Shown here piece after piece: positions 8,828 to 16,899 of a stretch of DNA of 64,000 nucleotides (position 1 is its first letter; every line of letters begins with the position of its first letter). A model generated the notes under the pieces. It worked only from the letters and a program-made list of their open reading frames with translations, made no database searches and was not told where the DNA came from. A program made the position numbers and the translations under genes. The DNA is from a virus, in IMG/VR virus record IMGVR_UViG_3300045974_000156, positions 1-64,000 of that record, one strand, 5' to 3'.

Positions 8828-9460
8828 ATGCCGAAGAGTGCATATCTAGAGAATAAGACCATAGATTGGTTAAGGGGGCAGACATTCCTGTCTCCCCCTA
8901 CCAATACTTATCTTGGACTTCTAGTAGCCACTCGTGGGTATGCTAATTTAGTAAGACAGTCCATGGTATTTATGGGCGACACTGTAATACCGACCACTCC
9001 CAACGGTAGTGTATATTTATGCACTACTCAGGGCGTATGCGGTGGCACAGAGCCAGCTTGGAATACCGCCCCGGGTAGCACCACAGCAGACGGGGCGGCA
9101 GTATGGACTGAACAAACAAATGCTATAAAATCCGGTACGGTAGTGGAAGTTAATTTCACCGGTACGAATTATAGCAGGCTGGCTATACCGTCTAATATGA
9201 CGGTCTGGTCTGGAACCCAAGGGCTTGGAACAACAGGAGCCAGCGTAGGGACCAGCGGTCAAACCAGTAATAATTTCCAGCTAACTATGGCATTACCTAT
9301 AGGCTCTCAATGGGGGCTATGCTGGGCATCATGTTTATGGGATTCCGCAACTGGTGGGAATCTGTTATACTGGGGTCCGTTGGATAATCCTCAGTATGTT
9401 AATGCTAGCTCTATCGCACCAATAATTTCTGCTGCCGCATTAAGAATTACCGAGAACTAG
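8828..9460 (+). CDS. small virion protein, YLENK-type
   Basis: A 210-residue protein starting three bases after the protease-scaffold stop. The N-terminus (YLENKTIDWLRGQTF ... TYLGLLVATRG) follows a pattern I know from many short phage structural proteins. The rest is rich in Thr, Gly, Ser and Trp and looks all-beta. It contains an insert with G-T-x-PAWNTAPGS-type sequence like those in fibre or decoration proteins. It shares the 'LGL / YVGLHS' type segment with the next gene and may be a head-decoration or fibre paralogue. The precise location on the virion is unknown. Confidence 0.65.
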   Translation: MPKSAYLENKTIDWLRGQTFLSPPTNTYLGLLVATRGYANLVRQSMVFMGDTVIPTTPNGSVYLCTTQGVCGGTEPAWNTAPGSTTADGAAVWTEQTNAIKSGTVVEVNFTGTNYSRLAIPSNMTVWSGTQGLGTTGASVGTSGQTSNNFQLTMALPIGSQWGLCWASCLWDSATGGNLLYWGPLDNPQYVNASSIAPIISAAALRITEN

Positions 9461-9462
9461 AC

Positions 9463-9491
9463 TTCACATCTTTTTGTTTTAGTGGTATGCT
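9463..9491 (+). promoter_or_regulatory. promoter for the abundant virion protein at 9536
   Basis: TTCACA 9463-9468 and TATGCT 9486-9491 have a 17-base spacer. A small GGTC/GACC stem-loop follows at ~9508-9521, then a TAGGAG ribosome site before the ATG. The downstream gene has codon use typical of strong expression, which fits a dedicated promoter. Confidence 0.45.
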
Positions 9492-9535
9492 CTTCTTAAC
9501 ACTTTTGGTCTCAAGGGACCTCTTAGGAGTACACA

Positions 9536-10114
9536 ATGGCAATTAAATCAAACGACAAGATTTCCCCTGCTGAAAAAACAGTAGCAGGTATGGCGATGGC
9601 CCGTAATGAGGGTGGCGAGATTTTCGGACCAAAGTTCAGCGCCGACGTAGAGTGCGTGAGTCCAGAAGGGGCCCAGTGGAAAGATCGCTGGAATAACGCA
9701 GTTCAGCTCCAGGGCAAGATCGACCTCATGAACCGCTACTTCGGCACCAACACCGGAGTTGGAGGTCTTTACAACACTTGGTACGTTGGTCTTCACTCCA
9801 TCAACGCAACCAACAACGTCGCAGCAAACATGGGCGCTTGGGTATCAGCCGAAGTTGGCGGCTACGGTACATCCCGTCTAGCCTTTACTAACACAGCCCC
9901 ATTCACTACTCAGTCTAGCACCTGGTCTCTCTCATACGCCTTCACCACCAACACCTACACCGTGTCTGGTCTAGCCGTCTGCAACTATCAGGGTTCCGCT
10001 ACCGGAAACAGCACTGCTGGTATCATCTACTCGATGGGCGTGTTCAACGCAGGTTCCCGTCAGGTAATGCAGGCAGATACTTTAAATGTTACCCTTACTT
10101 TGTCTATGCAGTAG
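9536..10114 (+). CDS. probable highly expressed virion (decoration-type) protein
   Basis: A 192-residue protein with its own promoter, an upstream stem-loop, a strong ribosome site and an intrinsic terminator immediately downstream. It is therefore a single-gene transcription unit. Codons are biased to C-ending forms like those of the capsid gene at 42646, which suggests abundant product. The N-terminus is charged. Residues ~75-190 are beta-rich (NTWYVGLHSINA ... GYGTSRLAF), resembling the previous gene's structural domain. A head-decoration or major tail-surface role is plausible; sequence alone does not say which. Confidence 0.65.
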   Translation: MAIKSNDKISPAEKTVAGMAMARNEGGEIFGPKFSADVECVSPEGAQWKDRWNNAVQLQGKIDLMNRYFGTNTGVGGLYNTWYVGLHSINATNNVAANMGAWVSAEVGGYGTSRLAFTNTAPFTTQSSTWSLSYAFTTNTYTVSGLAVCNYQGSATGNSTAGIIYSMGVFNAGSRQVMQADTLNVTLTLSMQ

Positions 10115-10152
10115 GAACGCTTAATACGTAGGTTGATAGTAACACCATCATT

Positions 10153-10193
10153 GATGGCGGCACCCTAGAATGGGTGACCGCCATCTGTGTTTT
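10153..10193 (+). terminator. intrinsic terminator after the 9536 gene
   Basis: GATGGCGG-CACCC at 10153-10165 pairs with GGGTG-A-CCGCCATC at 10172-10185 around a short loop, followed by TGTGTTTT. The stem has about 13 base pairs with one bulged A. It ends the single-gene unit before the HNH gene. Confidence 0.8.
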
Positions 10194-10198
10194 GAAAT

Positions 10199-10227
10199 TT
10201 GACTTCTTATTTTCAATGGTATACGGT
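10199..10227 (+). promoter_or_regulatory. promoter for the HNH endonuclease gene
   Basis: TTGACT 10199-10204 and TACGGT 10222-10227 have a 17-base spacer. An overlapping TATACG at 10220-10225 is an alternative -10. It sits between the terminator and the HNH gene, so that gene can be transcribed independently. Confidence 0.45.
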
Positions 10228-10261
10228 CCTCTGATAGTTACTCTAACATTGGAGATCACAC

Positions 10262-10936
10262 ATGGCTTTAACTAGACAGAGGAAAGTTACTCCCGAAATA
10301 GAAGCACAAATACGCAAAGAATATGAGGCAGGAGCATCCACTCCGTATCTAGCGGAGAAATATAAGATGTCTAGACCCACAGTTGGCTATTCTATTCAGA
10401 ATGCTGGAGGATCTCTAAGAGGAAGAGGCGGGCACATTTCTTCCCCAATAACTGGATTTGCAAATGATGAGATGCTGGTTAGAGAGGTTCACGCTGAATA
10501 TGAGAATGGTAAATCTCTTAAGGTTATAAAGCAGGAGAGAAATCTGAGTGCCCACGAAAGCATGATACTTAGCTCCTTCCGTAAATATGGTTTAGCAGTA
10601 AGAAACTGCGGAACTGTCCCTACGGTAGAAGCCTATATAGATAACCAAGGATATCGCAGGGTCAGAATAAACATAGAAGATCCCATGTGGAGTATGGCTC
10701 TATCAGGATATTATGGTGATAACAGGCGCACAGCCACAATCCTAGAGCATCGTCTAGTGATGGCTCGCAAGATAGGTCGCCCCTTGCGCGAAGAAGAAAC
10801 AGTCCACCATATAAATAATAACAAGCTAGACAACCGCCCCGAGAACCTTGAGCTTCATGTCGGTAATCATGGCAAGGGCGCGACACAAGCACACTGCCAT
10901 ACCTGTACATGTTTCAACGGCTCACAAAATATCTAG
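10262..10936 (+). CDS. HNH homing endonuclease with N-terminal helix-turn-helix
   Basis: A 224-residue probable mobile endonuclease. Residues ~10-50 form a helix-turn-helix (around TPYLAEKYKMSRPTVGYSI), and a second similar segment lies at ~70-105. The C-terminal HNH domain has EHRLVMA followed by TVHHINNNKLDNRPENLEL, with the His-His pair at residues 182-183 and the N-K-x-D-N-R-x-x-N core. A Cys/His-rich tail (HCHTCTC) ends the protein. It is bounded by a terminator and its own promoter, typical of a self-contained inserted homing gene. It would cut DNA lacking the insertion and spread by repair. Confidence 0.88.
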   Translation: MALTRQRKVTPEIEAQIRKEYEAGASTPYLAEKYKMSRPTVGYSIQNAGGSLRGRGGHISSPITGFANDEMLVREVHAEYENGKSLKVIKQERNLSAHESMILSSFRKYGLAVRNCGTVPTVEAYIDNQGYRRVRINIEDPMWSMALSGYYGDNRRTATILEHRLVMARKIGRPLREEETVHHINNNKLDNRPENLELHVGNHGKGATQAHCHTCTCFNGSQNI

Positions 10937-10943
10937 CCCAGCG

Positions 10944-10972
10944 TTGACAACTAATCTGACCCTTGGTAGTGT
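10944..10972 (+). promoter_or_regulatory. possible promoter for the sugar/methyl-modification cassette
   Basis: TTGACA 10944-10949 and TAGTGT 10967-10972 have a 17-base spacer just after the HNH stop. The ATG at 10974 is so close that the transcript would start inside or just after the first codons. The ATG at 10980 could then be read from a near-leaderless message. The -10 box is weak. Confidence 0.3.
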
Positions 10973-10973
10973 A

Positions 10974-11732
10974 ATGCCCATGACCAAACCCAACGATGAA
11001 GTCGCAGCCGAAGCGCCCCTGGAGCATATTCCCGACGACCCAGGATACCACAATAAAAACCTACCAGAATCAATCACCAGAGTAATAGACGGCGGCACTT
11101 GGAAGAGGCAGGACACGGTGGTCCTGCTCCCAGCGGATACTCTAGTGCCCATGAAGTGCGCTATGTCCTGGTGGGGGCTTATATTTCCAGCCAATAACGG
11201 AGTAGTTAAGATCGGGCTCACCGGTCAGGAAGTCGGGGAAGCATATTCTAATGCTGTTCAGATGGTTCTAGATACCCCTCAACTACATAAATTTAAGTAC
11301 ATTCTTACAATCGAACACGACAATGTTCCCCCTCAGGACGGTGTATTACGGCTAATGAAGCGCATGGAAGAGTTCCCTGAATACAGTGCAATATCAGGAC
11401 TTTATTGGACTAAGGGAGAAGGCGGCGCACCTCAGATCTGGGGAGATATCAACGACCCACAGCTTAACTTTAGACCACAGCCTCCAGATCCGAATGGTGG
11501 TGTAGTTGAATGCTGTGGCATCGGTATGGGATTTGCGCTTTGGCGCATTGATATGTTCAAGGACGAGAAACTACGCAAGCCTTGGTTCAAGACAACATCC
11601 AGTAAAGAAGAAGGCATGTGTACTCAAGACCTATATTTCTGGACTGACGCTAGAAAATTTGGTTATAGGTGTGCCGTGGCGTGCGATGTACTGGTCGGGC
11701 ACTTCGACCACAAGACCGGAATCAACTGGTAG
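10974..11732 (+). CDS. glycosyltransferase-like protein (GT-A type)
   Basis: A 252-residue protein. I start it at the ATG at 10974 because an upstream in-frame start would overlap the HNH gene. The sequence reads like a small nucleotide-sugar transferase of GT-A type. It has a beta strand ending in an acidic motif (ILTIEHDNVPP), a glycine-rich acceptor segment (ECCGIGMGFALW), a TQDLYFW acidic motif and a terminal GHFDHKTG. It is followed after 5 bases by a CmcI-like enzyme and then a methyltransferase. The three probably act together on a glycan, either on virion proteins or on host surface sugar. Donor and acceptor cannot be read from the sequence. Confidence 0.65.
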   Translation: MPMTKPNDEVAAEAPLEHIPDDPGYHNKNLPESITRVIDGGTWKRQDTVVLLPADTLVPMKCAMSWWGLIFPANNGVVKIGLTGQEVGEAYSNAVQMVLDTPQLHKFKYILTIEHDNVPPQDGVLRLMKRMEEFPEYSAISGLYWTKGEGGAPQIWGDINDPQLNFRPQPPDPNGGVVECCGIGMGFALWRIDMFKDEKLRKPWFKTTSSKEEGMCTQDLYFWTDARKFGYRCAVACDVLVGHFDHKTGINW

Positions 11733-11737
11733 AACCG

Positions 11738-12442
11738 ATGAGCGAACCCATTAGTTTTACTGATCCAGAATCTAGAGACTTCATCTGCACACCATACAGC
11801 ATCTGGTTTTTCGAGAACCAGATATGGAACACTATGTCTTGGTGTGGGATAAAGACGATGAAATCGCCTTCTGATATGTGGAATTATCAGGAGATAATTA
11901 GTAGAGTACGTCCTAGCCTTATAGTAGAGTTTGGGACGTATCAAGGTGGATCTGCACTATATATGGCAGAGATCCTGAGAACCCTTGGTCTCAAGTCTAG
12001 GGTCCTGACCGTAGACCCCAATGATTGGGGTATTCCAGATCAGGTCCGTAATCACCCGCTGATAGAGCTACATAGGACTATCTCCATAGACCCTAAGATA
12101 AAAGAAAGAATAAAGCTCCTGCGCGAAGCATACCCTGGTCCGATGTTTGTAATATTGGATGGGGATCACTCGGCAGAGAATGTATATCGTGAGCTACTGA
12201 TCATGAAGGACTTGACAGTTGCTGGCGACTATCTTATAAACGAAGACTCTAACATGAACGGGCATCCGATCATGTTGGATCACGACGGAGGATCAAGAGA
12301 TCCGGCTACATTTAAGCCCGGTCCTTGGGATGCGCTGAGAGCGTATGAAGAACAGTACCCGAATGACTACATTCACGATATAGCTATGGAGCATAGGTTC
12401 GGGTGGACACTAGCAACTGATGGCTATCTCTTGAGAAAGTAA
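11738..12442 (+). CDS. CmcI-like cephalosporin hydroxylase / rhamnosyl O-methyltransferase family protein
   Basis: A 234-residue protein of the CmcI/RhmM-type family, which has a SAM-binding Rossmann fold. It shows MKSPSDMWNYQEII, the SAM loop VEFGTYQGGSALYMAE, a VDPND acidic turn, and the metal-site motif VILDGDHS. Family members O-methylate sugars or hydroxylate small molecules. Beside a glycosyltransferase, sugar O-methylation is the simplest reading. I start it at MSEPIS (11738); the longer open frame would overlap the previous gene. It is followed two bases later by another methyltransferase gene. The family match is good, the substrate unknown. Confidence 0.75.
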   Translation: MSEPISFTDPESRDFICTPYSIWFFENQIWNTMSWCGIKTMKSPSDMWNYQEIISRVRPSLIVEFGTYQGGSALYMAEILRTLGLKSRVLTVDPNDWGIPDQVRNHPLIELHRTISIDPKIKERIKLLREAYPGPMFVILDGDHSAENVYRELLIMKDLTVAGDYLINEDSNMNGHPIMLDHDGGSRDPATFKPGPWDALRAYEEQYPNDYIHDIAMEHRFGWTLATDGYLLRK

Positions 12443-12444
12443 CT

Positions 12445-13458
12445 ATGCCTAAAACAACACCACCAGGATATCCGTGTGGGTCAGCCTGCACAAGTAGAAA
12501 CCACCCCGGAGACTTGCTAGATTGCAATGATGTTAGCCTAATCGGACTACGATGGGCTCATGTAGAAGACACAGATTTACGAATGAGAATAATTCAGGAC
12601 GATTACAAGGAACTAATAAACCAATACAAGGAGCAAAAAATGGGAACACTCGATTACAAGGCAGTTACGACACTACCGGTAGGGCTAGAGGCTGCGAAGC
12701 TGCGTCAGCAGATGGAGGAACTACAGGCTAAGTTAGATAGCCTACCCAAATCTCCAGCAGACGAACTCAAGGCTAATCTAGATAAGCTATCCTCCAAGCT
12801 AACGGCTTTGGAGAATCCACCACCAAAGGTTACACCCGGTCTGAAGCTAGATCTTGGATGTGGTAATGCCGCTGCCAAGAAGCCCGGATTCATCGGCGTA
12901 GATATGGAGCAACGCGACGGTGTAGACTTGGTAGTAGATCTTACCAAGTTCCCGTGGCCATGGGCGGATAACTCAGTAGAGGAGGTTGTATGCTCGCACG
13001 TTGTCGAGCATATTCCAGCCATCGACCACGATTTCGTGCTGGTTAAGGATCCCGGCACCGACCTAGGGGTCTCTGTTCAGCGCGTCACCACCTACCCACG
13101 TATGGCGTTCTTTAATGAGCTATACAGGATTATGAAACCAGGGGCTAAGGCTTTTATCGAGACTCCCCACTGGGCATCAACCCGAGCCTATGGTGACCAG
13201 ACCCATGTATGGCCCCCTGTGTCAGAAATGTTCTTCTTCTATCTAAATAGGGAGTGGCGAGAGAATAATACTCCGCATTTCGACGCTAAACAGCGCCCGG
13301 AAGGGGCTAAGGGCGTCTTTACATGCGATTTCAAGTCCACCTGGGGCTATTCACTAGCCGGGTGGATGCAGGGGCGTAATGAGGAGTGGAAGCGTGACGC
13401 CTTGGATCGCTTCAAGGAAGCCGCTCAGGATACTCTCTGTACTCTGGTTAAGCAATAA
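12445..13458 (+). CDS. class I SAM-dependent methyltransferase with an N-terminal extension
   Basis: A 337-residue protein. The C-terminal two thirds form a class I methyltransferase: SAM motif LDLGCGNAAAKKPGFIGVD, acidic turn D-L-T-K-F-P, and the EEVVCSHVVEHI motif common in small-molecule and sugar methyltransferases. Residues ~65-130 are a charged helix or coiled coil. The first 65 residues contain Cys and Pro and no known domain. A second in-frame ATG at 12640 has a far better ribosome site (AAGGAG, 12628-12633) than the ATG at 12445, so a short form starting there is likely. It ends the glycosyltransferase/CmcI cassette. Confidence 0.75.
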   Translation: MPKTTPPGYPCGSACTSRNHPGDLLDCNDVSLIGLRWAHVEDTDLRMRIIQDDYKELINQYKEQKMGTLDYKAVTTLPVGLEAAKLRQQMEELQAKLDSLPKSPADELKANLDKLSSKLTALENPPPKVTPGLKLDLGCGNAAAKKPGFIGVDMEQRDGVDLVVDLTKFPWPWADNSVEEVVCSHVVEHIPAIDHDFVLVKDPGTDLGVSVQRVTTYPRMAFFNELYRIMKPGAKAFIETPHWASTRAYGDQTHVWPPVSEMFFFYLNREWRENNTPHFDAKQRPEGAKGVFTCDFKSTWGYSLAGWMQGRNEEWKRDALDRFKEAAQDTLCTLVKQ

Positions 13459-13470
13459 CCTTCCCCAAAG

Positions 13471-13506
13471 GGGCTCCCTAGTGTAAAATAGGGCACCAGG
13501 GAGCCC
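13471..13506 (+). promoter_or_regulatory. inverted repeat masking the ribosome site of 13509, with a -10-like box in its loop
   Basis: GGGCTCCCT 13471-13479 and AGGGAGCCC 13498-13506 are perfect complements. The 3' arm contains the AGGGAG ribosome site, and the ATG follows 2 bases later. The 18-base loop contains TAAAAT at 13484-13489. A transcript reading through from upstream would hide the ribosome site; one started at the loop -10 would lack the 5' arm. No clear -35 box was found, and a terminator without a U-tract is an alternative. Confidence 0.5.
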
Positions 13507-13508
13507 TC

Positions 13509-14540
13509 ATGGCTAGTCTTGCTATTACACATTCTTTCGTATCTGGAGTCGCAGACGGGGCAGATACTACTCTAGTCAGACCTTCTGACTGGAATAATAC
13601 ACATTCCATAACAGATCAGACATTTGATATATCCCACCTATCTCCAAGTGTAAGGCTAATAAATCCAAGACAGCTTGCTACTCTACGATGGTATCCGGCT
13701 AATTTGGTTGGACATACACCCCTAACAGGCTACACAGGAATACAAGGTTGCTGTTTTGATGGACTGAATATTTGGATAGGGTGTAATGGTGGGCTAAATA
13801 ATGTCTACAGATATAATCCCTATACTGGTGTGGTCACTACTGCTAAAACGGGAGTCACTACTCAAACTCTTTGTTTTGATGGTACGAATGTTTGGGGCGC
13901 AGCAGGCTCTACAGTTTTCTGGATTAACGCCGGGACACCGACAACGAATGGAACCATAACTGCCGGAACCAGCACTGTAGGTTGTTGTTTTGATGGGCAA
14001 TATATATGGGTTTCCGACGCAGGGTCCAACAATATATATAAAATCAACGCAGCAACAAAGACACTGGTTAGCGGTTATTCGGTCGGGCGAACCACCTATT
14101 CTTGTTGTTTTGATGGAACTTATGTCTGGTTTGGTGGATATCTGAATACAGGGCTAGTAAAATTTAATCCAACCACCAATACAGTAGTTAGTACTTATAC
14201 ATTCCCAACTTTTACAGGACCTGTCTGTTATGATGGTCAGTATTTGTGGACTGCGTATTATAATTCAATCGGACCCGGTGCTGTCTATAAAATTAACCCG
14301 AGTGACGGATCTATATTAAGCACTCTCACTCCGGGTAGCTATTTTTCTGCGGGTATTTGTTTTGATGGGAAATATATATGGGTATCCAGTATTGCTGGTA
14401 GCGTTGTTACTCAGATATCCACGGCAACCGGTACCATAATAGGTAATTACTCTGCAGGTACCAGCCCAATTAATATTTGCTTTGACGGGTCTAAAATTTG
14501 GGTTACTAATAATGGTGTTGGGTCTCTACAGATACTATAG
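13509..14540 (+). CDS. tail-fibre-type protein with a seven-bladed beta-propeller (copy 1)
   Basis: A 343-residue virion-type protein. The N-terminus (ITHSFVSG...DGADTTLVRPSDWNNTHSI) is a motif I know from many tail-fibre proteins and probably attaches the protein to the virion. From residue ~75 there are seven copies of a C-F/Y-D-G-x-x-I/V-W motif about 35-45 residues apart (e.g. CCFDGLNIW, CCFDGQYIW, ICFDGKYIW). This is the hallmark of a beta-propeller with seven blades. Many motifs begin with a Cys pair, which could form disulphides. It is the first of three adjacent paralogues. A receptor- or sugar-binding role is likely; exact ligand unknown. Confidence 0.8.
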   Translation: MASLAITHSFVSGVADGADTTLVRPSDWNNTHSITDQTFDISHLSPSVRLINPRQLATLRWYPANLVGHTPLTGYTGIQGCCFDGLNIWIGCNGGLNNVYRYNPYTGVVTTAKTGVTTQTLCFDGTNVWGAAGSTVFWINAGTPTTNGTITAGTSTVGCCFDGQYIWVSDAGSNNIYKINAATKTLVSGYSVGRTTYSCCFDGTYVWFGGYLNTGLVKFNPTTNTVVSTYTFPTFTGPVCYDGQYLWTAYYNSIGPGAVYKINPSDGSILSTLTPGSYFSAGICFDGKYIWVSSIAGSVVTQISTATGTIIGNYSAGTSPINICFDGSKIWVTNNGVGSLQIL

Positions 14541-14548
14541 GTCAAGAT

Positions 14549-15565
14549 ATGGCTATCACTCACACACTTGTTAATACAAATCTAGATAATTCTAATACAA
14601 CATTGGTGCATCCTGGGGATTGGAACGCCGATCATGTGATCGCCCCCGGGTCTATCACGCAGCAGATGCTAGCCCCCGGTGCCTATGTAAACTATGATCA
14701 GGTAGCACAACTCAGATGGTACGATGTTAATCGGACAGGATATGCTATCTCTACGCAACCGCAGCCTTGGGGTGGCTGTTTTGATGGTCAAAATATTTGG
14801 GTAGCAAACTATGGCGCATCTATTATGTCTAAGATAAATGTCAATACTTTGTCAGTGGCTAATGTAACAGTAGCGGGATCACTCACCGGTTGCTGTTTTG
14901 ACGGTCAGAATATATGGGCCACCAACACGGCTGGTTTATATAAAGTTCTAGCATCTACCGGAGCTACAGTGGGTACCTATACTATGCCATACGCATCATA
15001 CGCAAATTGTTGCTTTGATGGGCAGTATGTGTGGACGGCTAATTATTATAACACTAGTGTAACAAAATTTAATACATCCGGAGGCGTAGTAGGAACCTAC
15101 CCTGTTGGCGGTAATGCTTATTTCATTTGCTTCGATGGCACATATATTTGGACATATAATTATTCTAGTACCGCAGCCTCCATCAGTAAGGTCTTAGCCT
15201 CAAATGGAACCTTGGCTGGTGGACCATATTCAGCCCCTAATGAATCTGGAGGTCAAGGTGGCATTTGTTATGACGGAAAATATATTTGGGCGGGAGGGAC
15301 TTCTGTAGCTAAGTATGATCCATCTACTGGTACTAGAATTCAAACCATATCAACACTTGGTGGAGGAACTTGGGGCATGTGTTCAGATGGTTATTACGTA
15401 TGGACTGGCACAGGTAGTGCATCAGGGTATATTAATAAGATTAGGTGTTACGATGGTGCCCTGATAGCTACCCCGACCATAGGCGGCACTGCTGTGTCAC
15501 CCTGTTATGATGGTGTCAGAACTTGGGCTTTTTCATACGGTGGTAACACAGCGTATATTTTATAG
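14549..15565 (+). CDS. tail-fibre-type protein with a seven-bladed beta-propeller (copy 2)
   Basis: A 338-residue paralogue of the preceding gene, 8 bases downstream. It keeps the anchor-like N-terminus (ITHTLVNTNLDNSNTTLVHPGDWN) and a QLRWYDVN junction. It again has exactly seven C-x-D-G...W blade motifs (GCFDGQNIW to PCYDGVRTW), although the last two are degenerate (MCSDGYYVW, PCYDGVRTW). Loops between blades differ widely from copy 1 while the blade cores are conserved. That pattern is expected if the loops bind different ligands. The three copies could be alternative or heteromeric adhesins. Confidence 0.8.
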   Translation: MAITHTLVNTNLDNSNTTLVHPGDWNADHVIAPGSITQQMLAPGAYVNYDQVAQLRWYDVNRTGYAISTQPQPWGGCFDGQNIWVANYGASIMSKINVNTLSVANVTVAGSLTGCCFDGQNIWATNTAGLYKVLASTGATVGTYTMPYASYANCCFDGQYVWTANYYNTSVTKFNTSGGVVGTYPVGGNAYFICFDGTYIWTYNYSSTAASISKVLASNGTLAGGPYSAPNESGGQGGICYDGKYIWAGGTSVAKYDPSTGTRIQTISTLGGGTWGMCSDGYYVWTGTGSASGYINKIRCYDGALIATPTIGGTAVSPCYDGVRTWAFSYGGNTAYIL

Positions 15566-15580
15566 TATTATGGTAACCAT

Positions 15581-16606
15581 ATGACTATTACTCATCAAAA
15601 AGTTAATACATACTCGGACGGAACACCGGCTACCGTTGTTCAACCTAGCAATTGGAATGCTACTCATACGATTGGGGCAGGGACCATAGGTTTAGCAGAG
15701 CTAGCCACAAATGCCATCCTAAATAGACAACAGATCGCCCAACAAAGATGGTACCAGGCTAACAAGACGGGAACCACTATCACTGTAAGCACAGGACCAT
15801 CTTACTGCTGTTGTGATGGTCAAAATATATGGGTATCTAACTCAGGAACTACAACAATATCAAAGATATCCATAGCAACCAAGACAGTAGTGGGCACCTA
15901 TACCGTAGGGACTAATCCTTATGGATGTTGTTATGACGGTCAAAATATCTGGGTATCTTGTTACGGCTCTAATAGGGTGTACGTTATAAAAGCATCTGAC
16001 GGTAGTGCAGTTAATAATTACGCGACAGGAACTGGACCTATCGGTATCAGTTTTGATGGTCAAAATATATGGTGCTGCAACTATGGTGGCGGCTCAGGTA
16101 ATACAATTACTAAATTACTGGCTAGCAACGGAAGCTTAGTCGGAACGTACTCCACAGGCACAGGTCCAAATTTGTGCTGCTATGACGGCACTTATATATG
16201 GACTAGTAATTACGGACCAGGAACAGGTAGTACTGTATCCAGATTATTGGCGTCGGACGGTAGCTCCCAGGGTACATTCGCGGCAGGTACTACGCCAGTC
16301 GGCATGTGTTTTGACGGTATTTATATTTGGGTATGTAATAACTCTGGAACCACCATTACAAAGCTCAAGGCGTCTGACGGATCCTCAGTAGGAACCTACA
16401 CACTAGGTAGTCAACCACAAAGTTGTTGTTTTGATGGTAGGTATGTTTGGGCAACGAACTATGCCAGCGGAACTGTTTATAAAGTATCCGCTGGAGATGG
16501 AACCATTCTTGGACCTTACACTGTAGGATCACTACCGATGGGGATTTGCTTCGATGGTGCCAATATATGGGCTGTAAATAACGGTGGAAATGTAACTCTT
16601 CTATAG
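15581..16606 (+). CDS. tail-fibre-type protein with a seven-bladed beta-propeller (copy 3)
   Basis: The third paralogue, 341 residues, 15 bases after copy 2. The N-terminus repeats the ITHQKVNT...PATVVQPSNWNATHTI pattern and the QQRWYQANKTG junction. Seven blade motifs are present: CCCDGQNIW, CCYDGQNIW, ISFDGQNIW, CCYDGTYIW, MCFDGIYIW, CCFDGRYVW, ICFDGANIW. Blades carry regular 'ASDGSSVGTYTLGSQP' outer strands, so this copy is the most regular of the three and may be closest to the ancestral form. The function is inferred to be surface recognition. Confidence 0.8.
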   Translation: MTITHQKVNTYSDGTPATVVQPSNWNATHTIGAGTIGLAELATNAILNRQQIAQQRWYQANKTGTTITVSTGPSYCCCDGQNIWVSNSGTTTISKISIATKTVVGTYTVGTNPYGCCYDGQNIWVSCYGSNRVYVIKASDGSAVNNYATGTGPIGISFDGQNIWCCNYGGGSGNTITKLLASNGSLVGTYSTGTGPNLCCYDGTYIWTSNYGPGTGSTVSRLLASDGSSQGTFAAGTTPVGMCFDGIYIWVCNNSGTTITKLKASDGSSVGTYTLGSQPQSCCFDGRYVWATNYASGTVYKVSAGDGTILGPYTVGSLPMGICFDGANIWAVNNGGNVTLL

Positions 16607-16615
16607 GATAATATT

Positions 16616-16894
16616 ATGTCAGACATCAGCGGCGCTACAGGATCACCTCCGTTAATGACTATACTTCCAGCGCGCATAGGACCAATACTTAATTGGCGAT
16701 GCCCAAAGTGCTTATATATACATAGAGCACCAGCCCCCGAGGGCACACAAAAAGTCATTTGTTCCTGTATTGGGACTACCCAAAAGAGAACCACTAACGA
16801 AGTGGCTACAATATGGGTTTTTGATCCCATGGACCCACAGATGGCTGGGCACGTTTCAGTAAATAGTTGTACAATAATGGAGAGGGTTACCTAA
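16616..16894 (+). CDS. small protein with a possible zinc ribbon
   Basis: A 92-residue protein starting 9 bases after propeller copy 3. Cys29, Cys32, Cys49 and Cys51 (RCPKC ... ICSC) could chelate one zinc ion. The rest is Pro/Gly-rich at the N-terminus and beta-like at the C-terminus. I recognise no family. It is in an operon with the propeller genes and the giant gene, so a small virion or assembly role is possible. The start is an ATG after AGGATAATATT. Confidence 0.55.
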   Translation: MSDISGATGSPPLMTILPARIGPILNWRCPKCLYIHRAPAPEGTQKVICSCIGTTQKRTTNEVATIWVFDPMDPQMAGHVSVNSCTIMERVT

Positions 16895-16899
16895 TAAAA

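Noticed and set aside
10848-10973. Upstream extension of the glycosyltransferase-like gene into the HNH gene
   Set aside because: The extra 42 codons overlap the coding HNH C-terminus in another frame; the ATG at 10974 after the HNH stop is preferred.
13509-16606. Recent duplication by an insertion element
   Set aside because: The three propeller genes are well diverged and no terminal repeats or transposase genes flank them.
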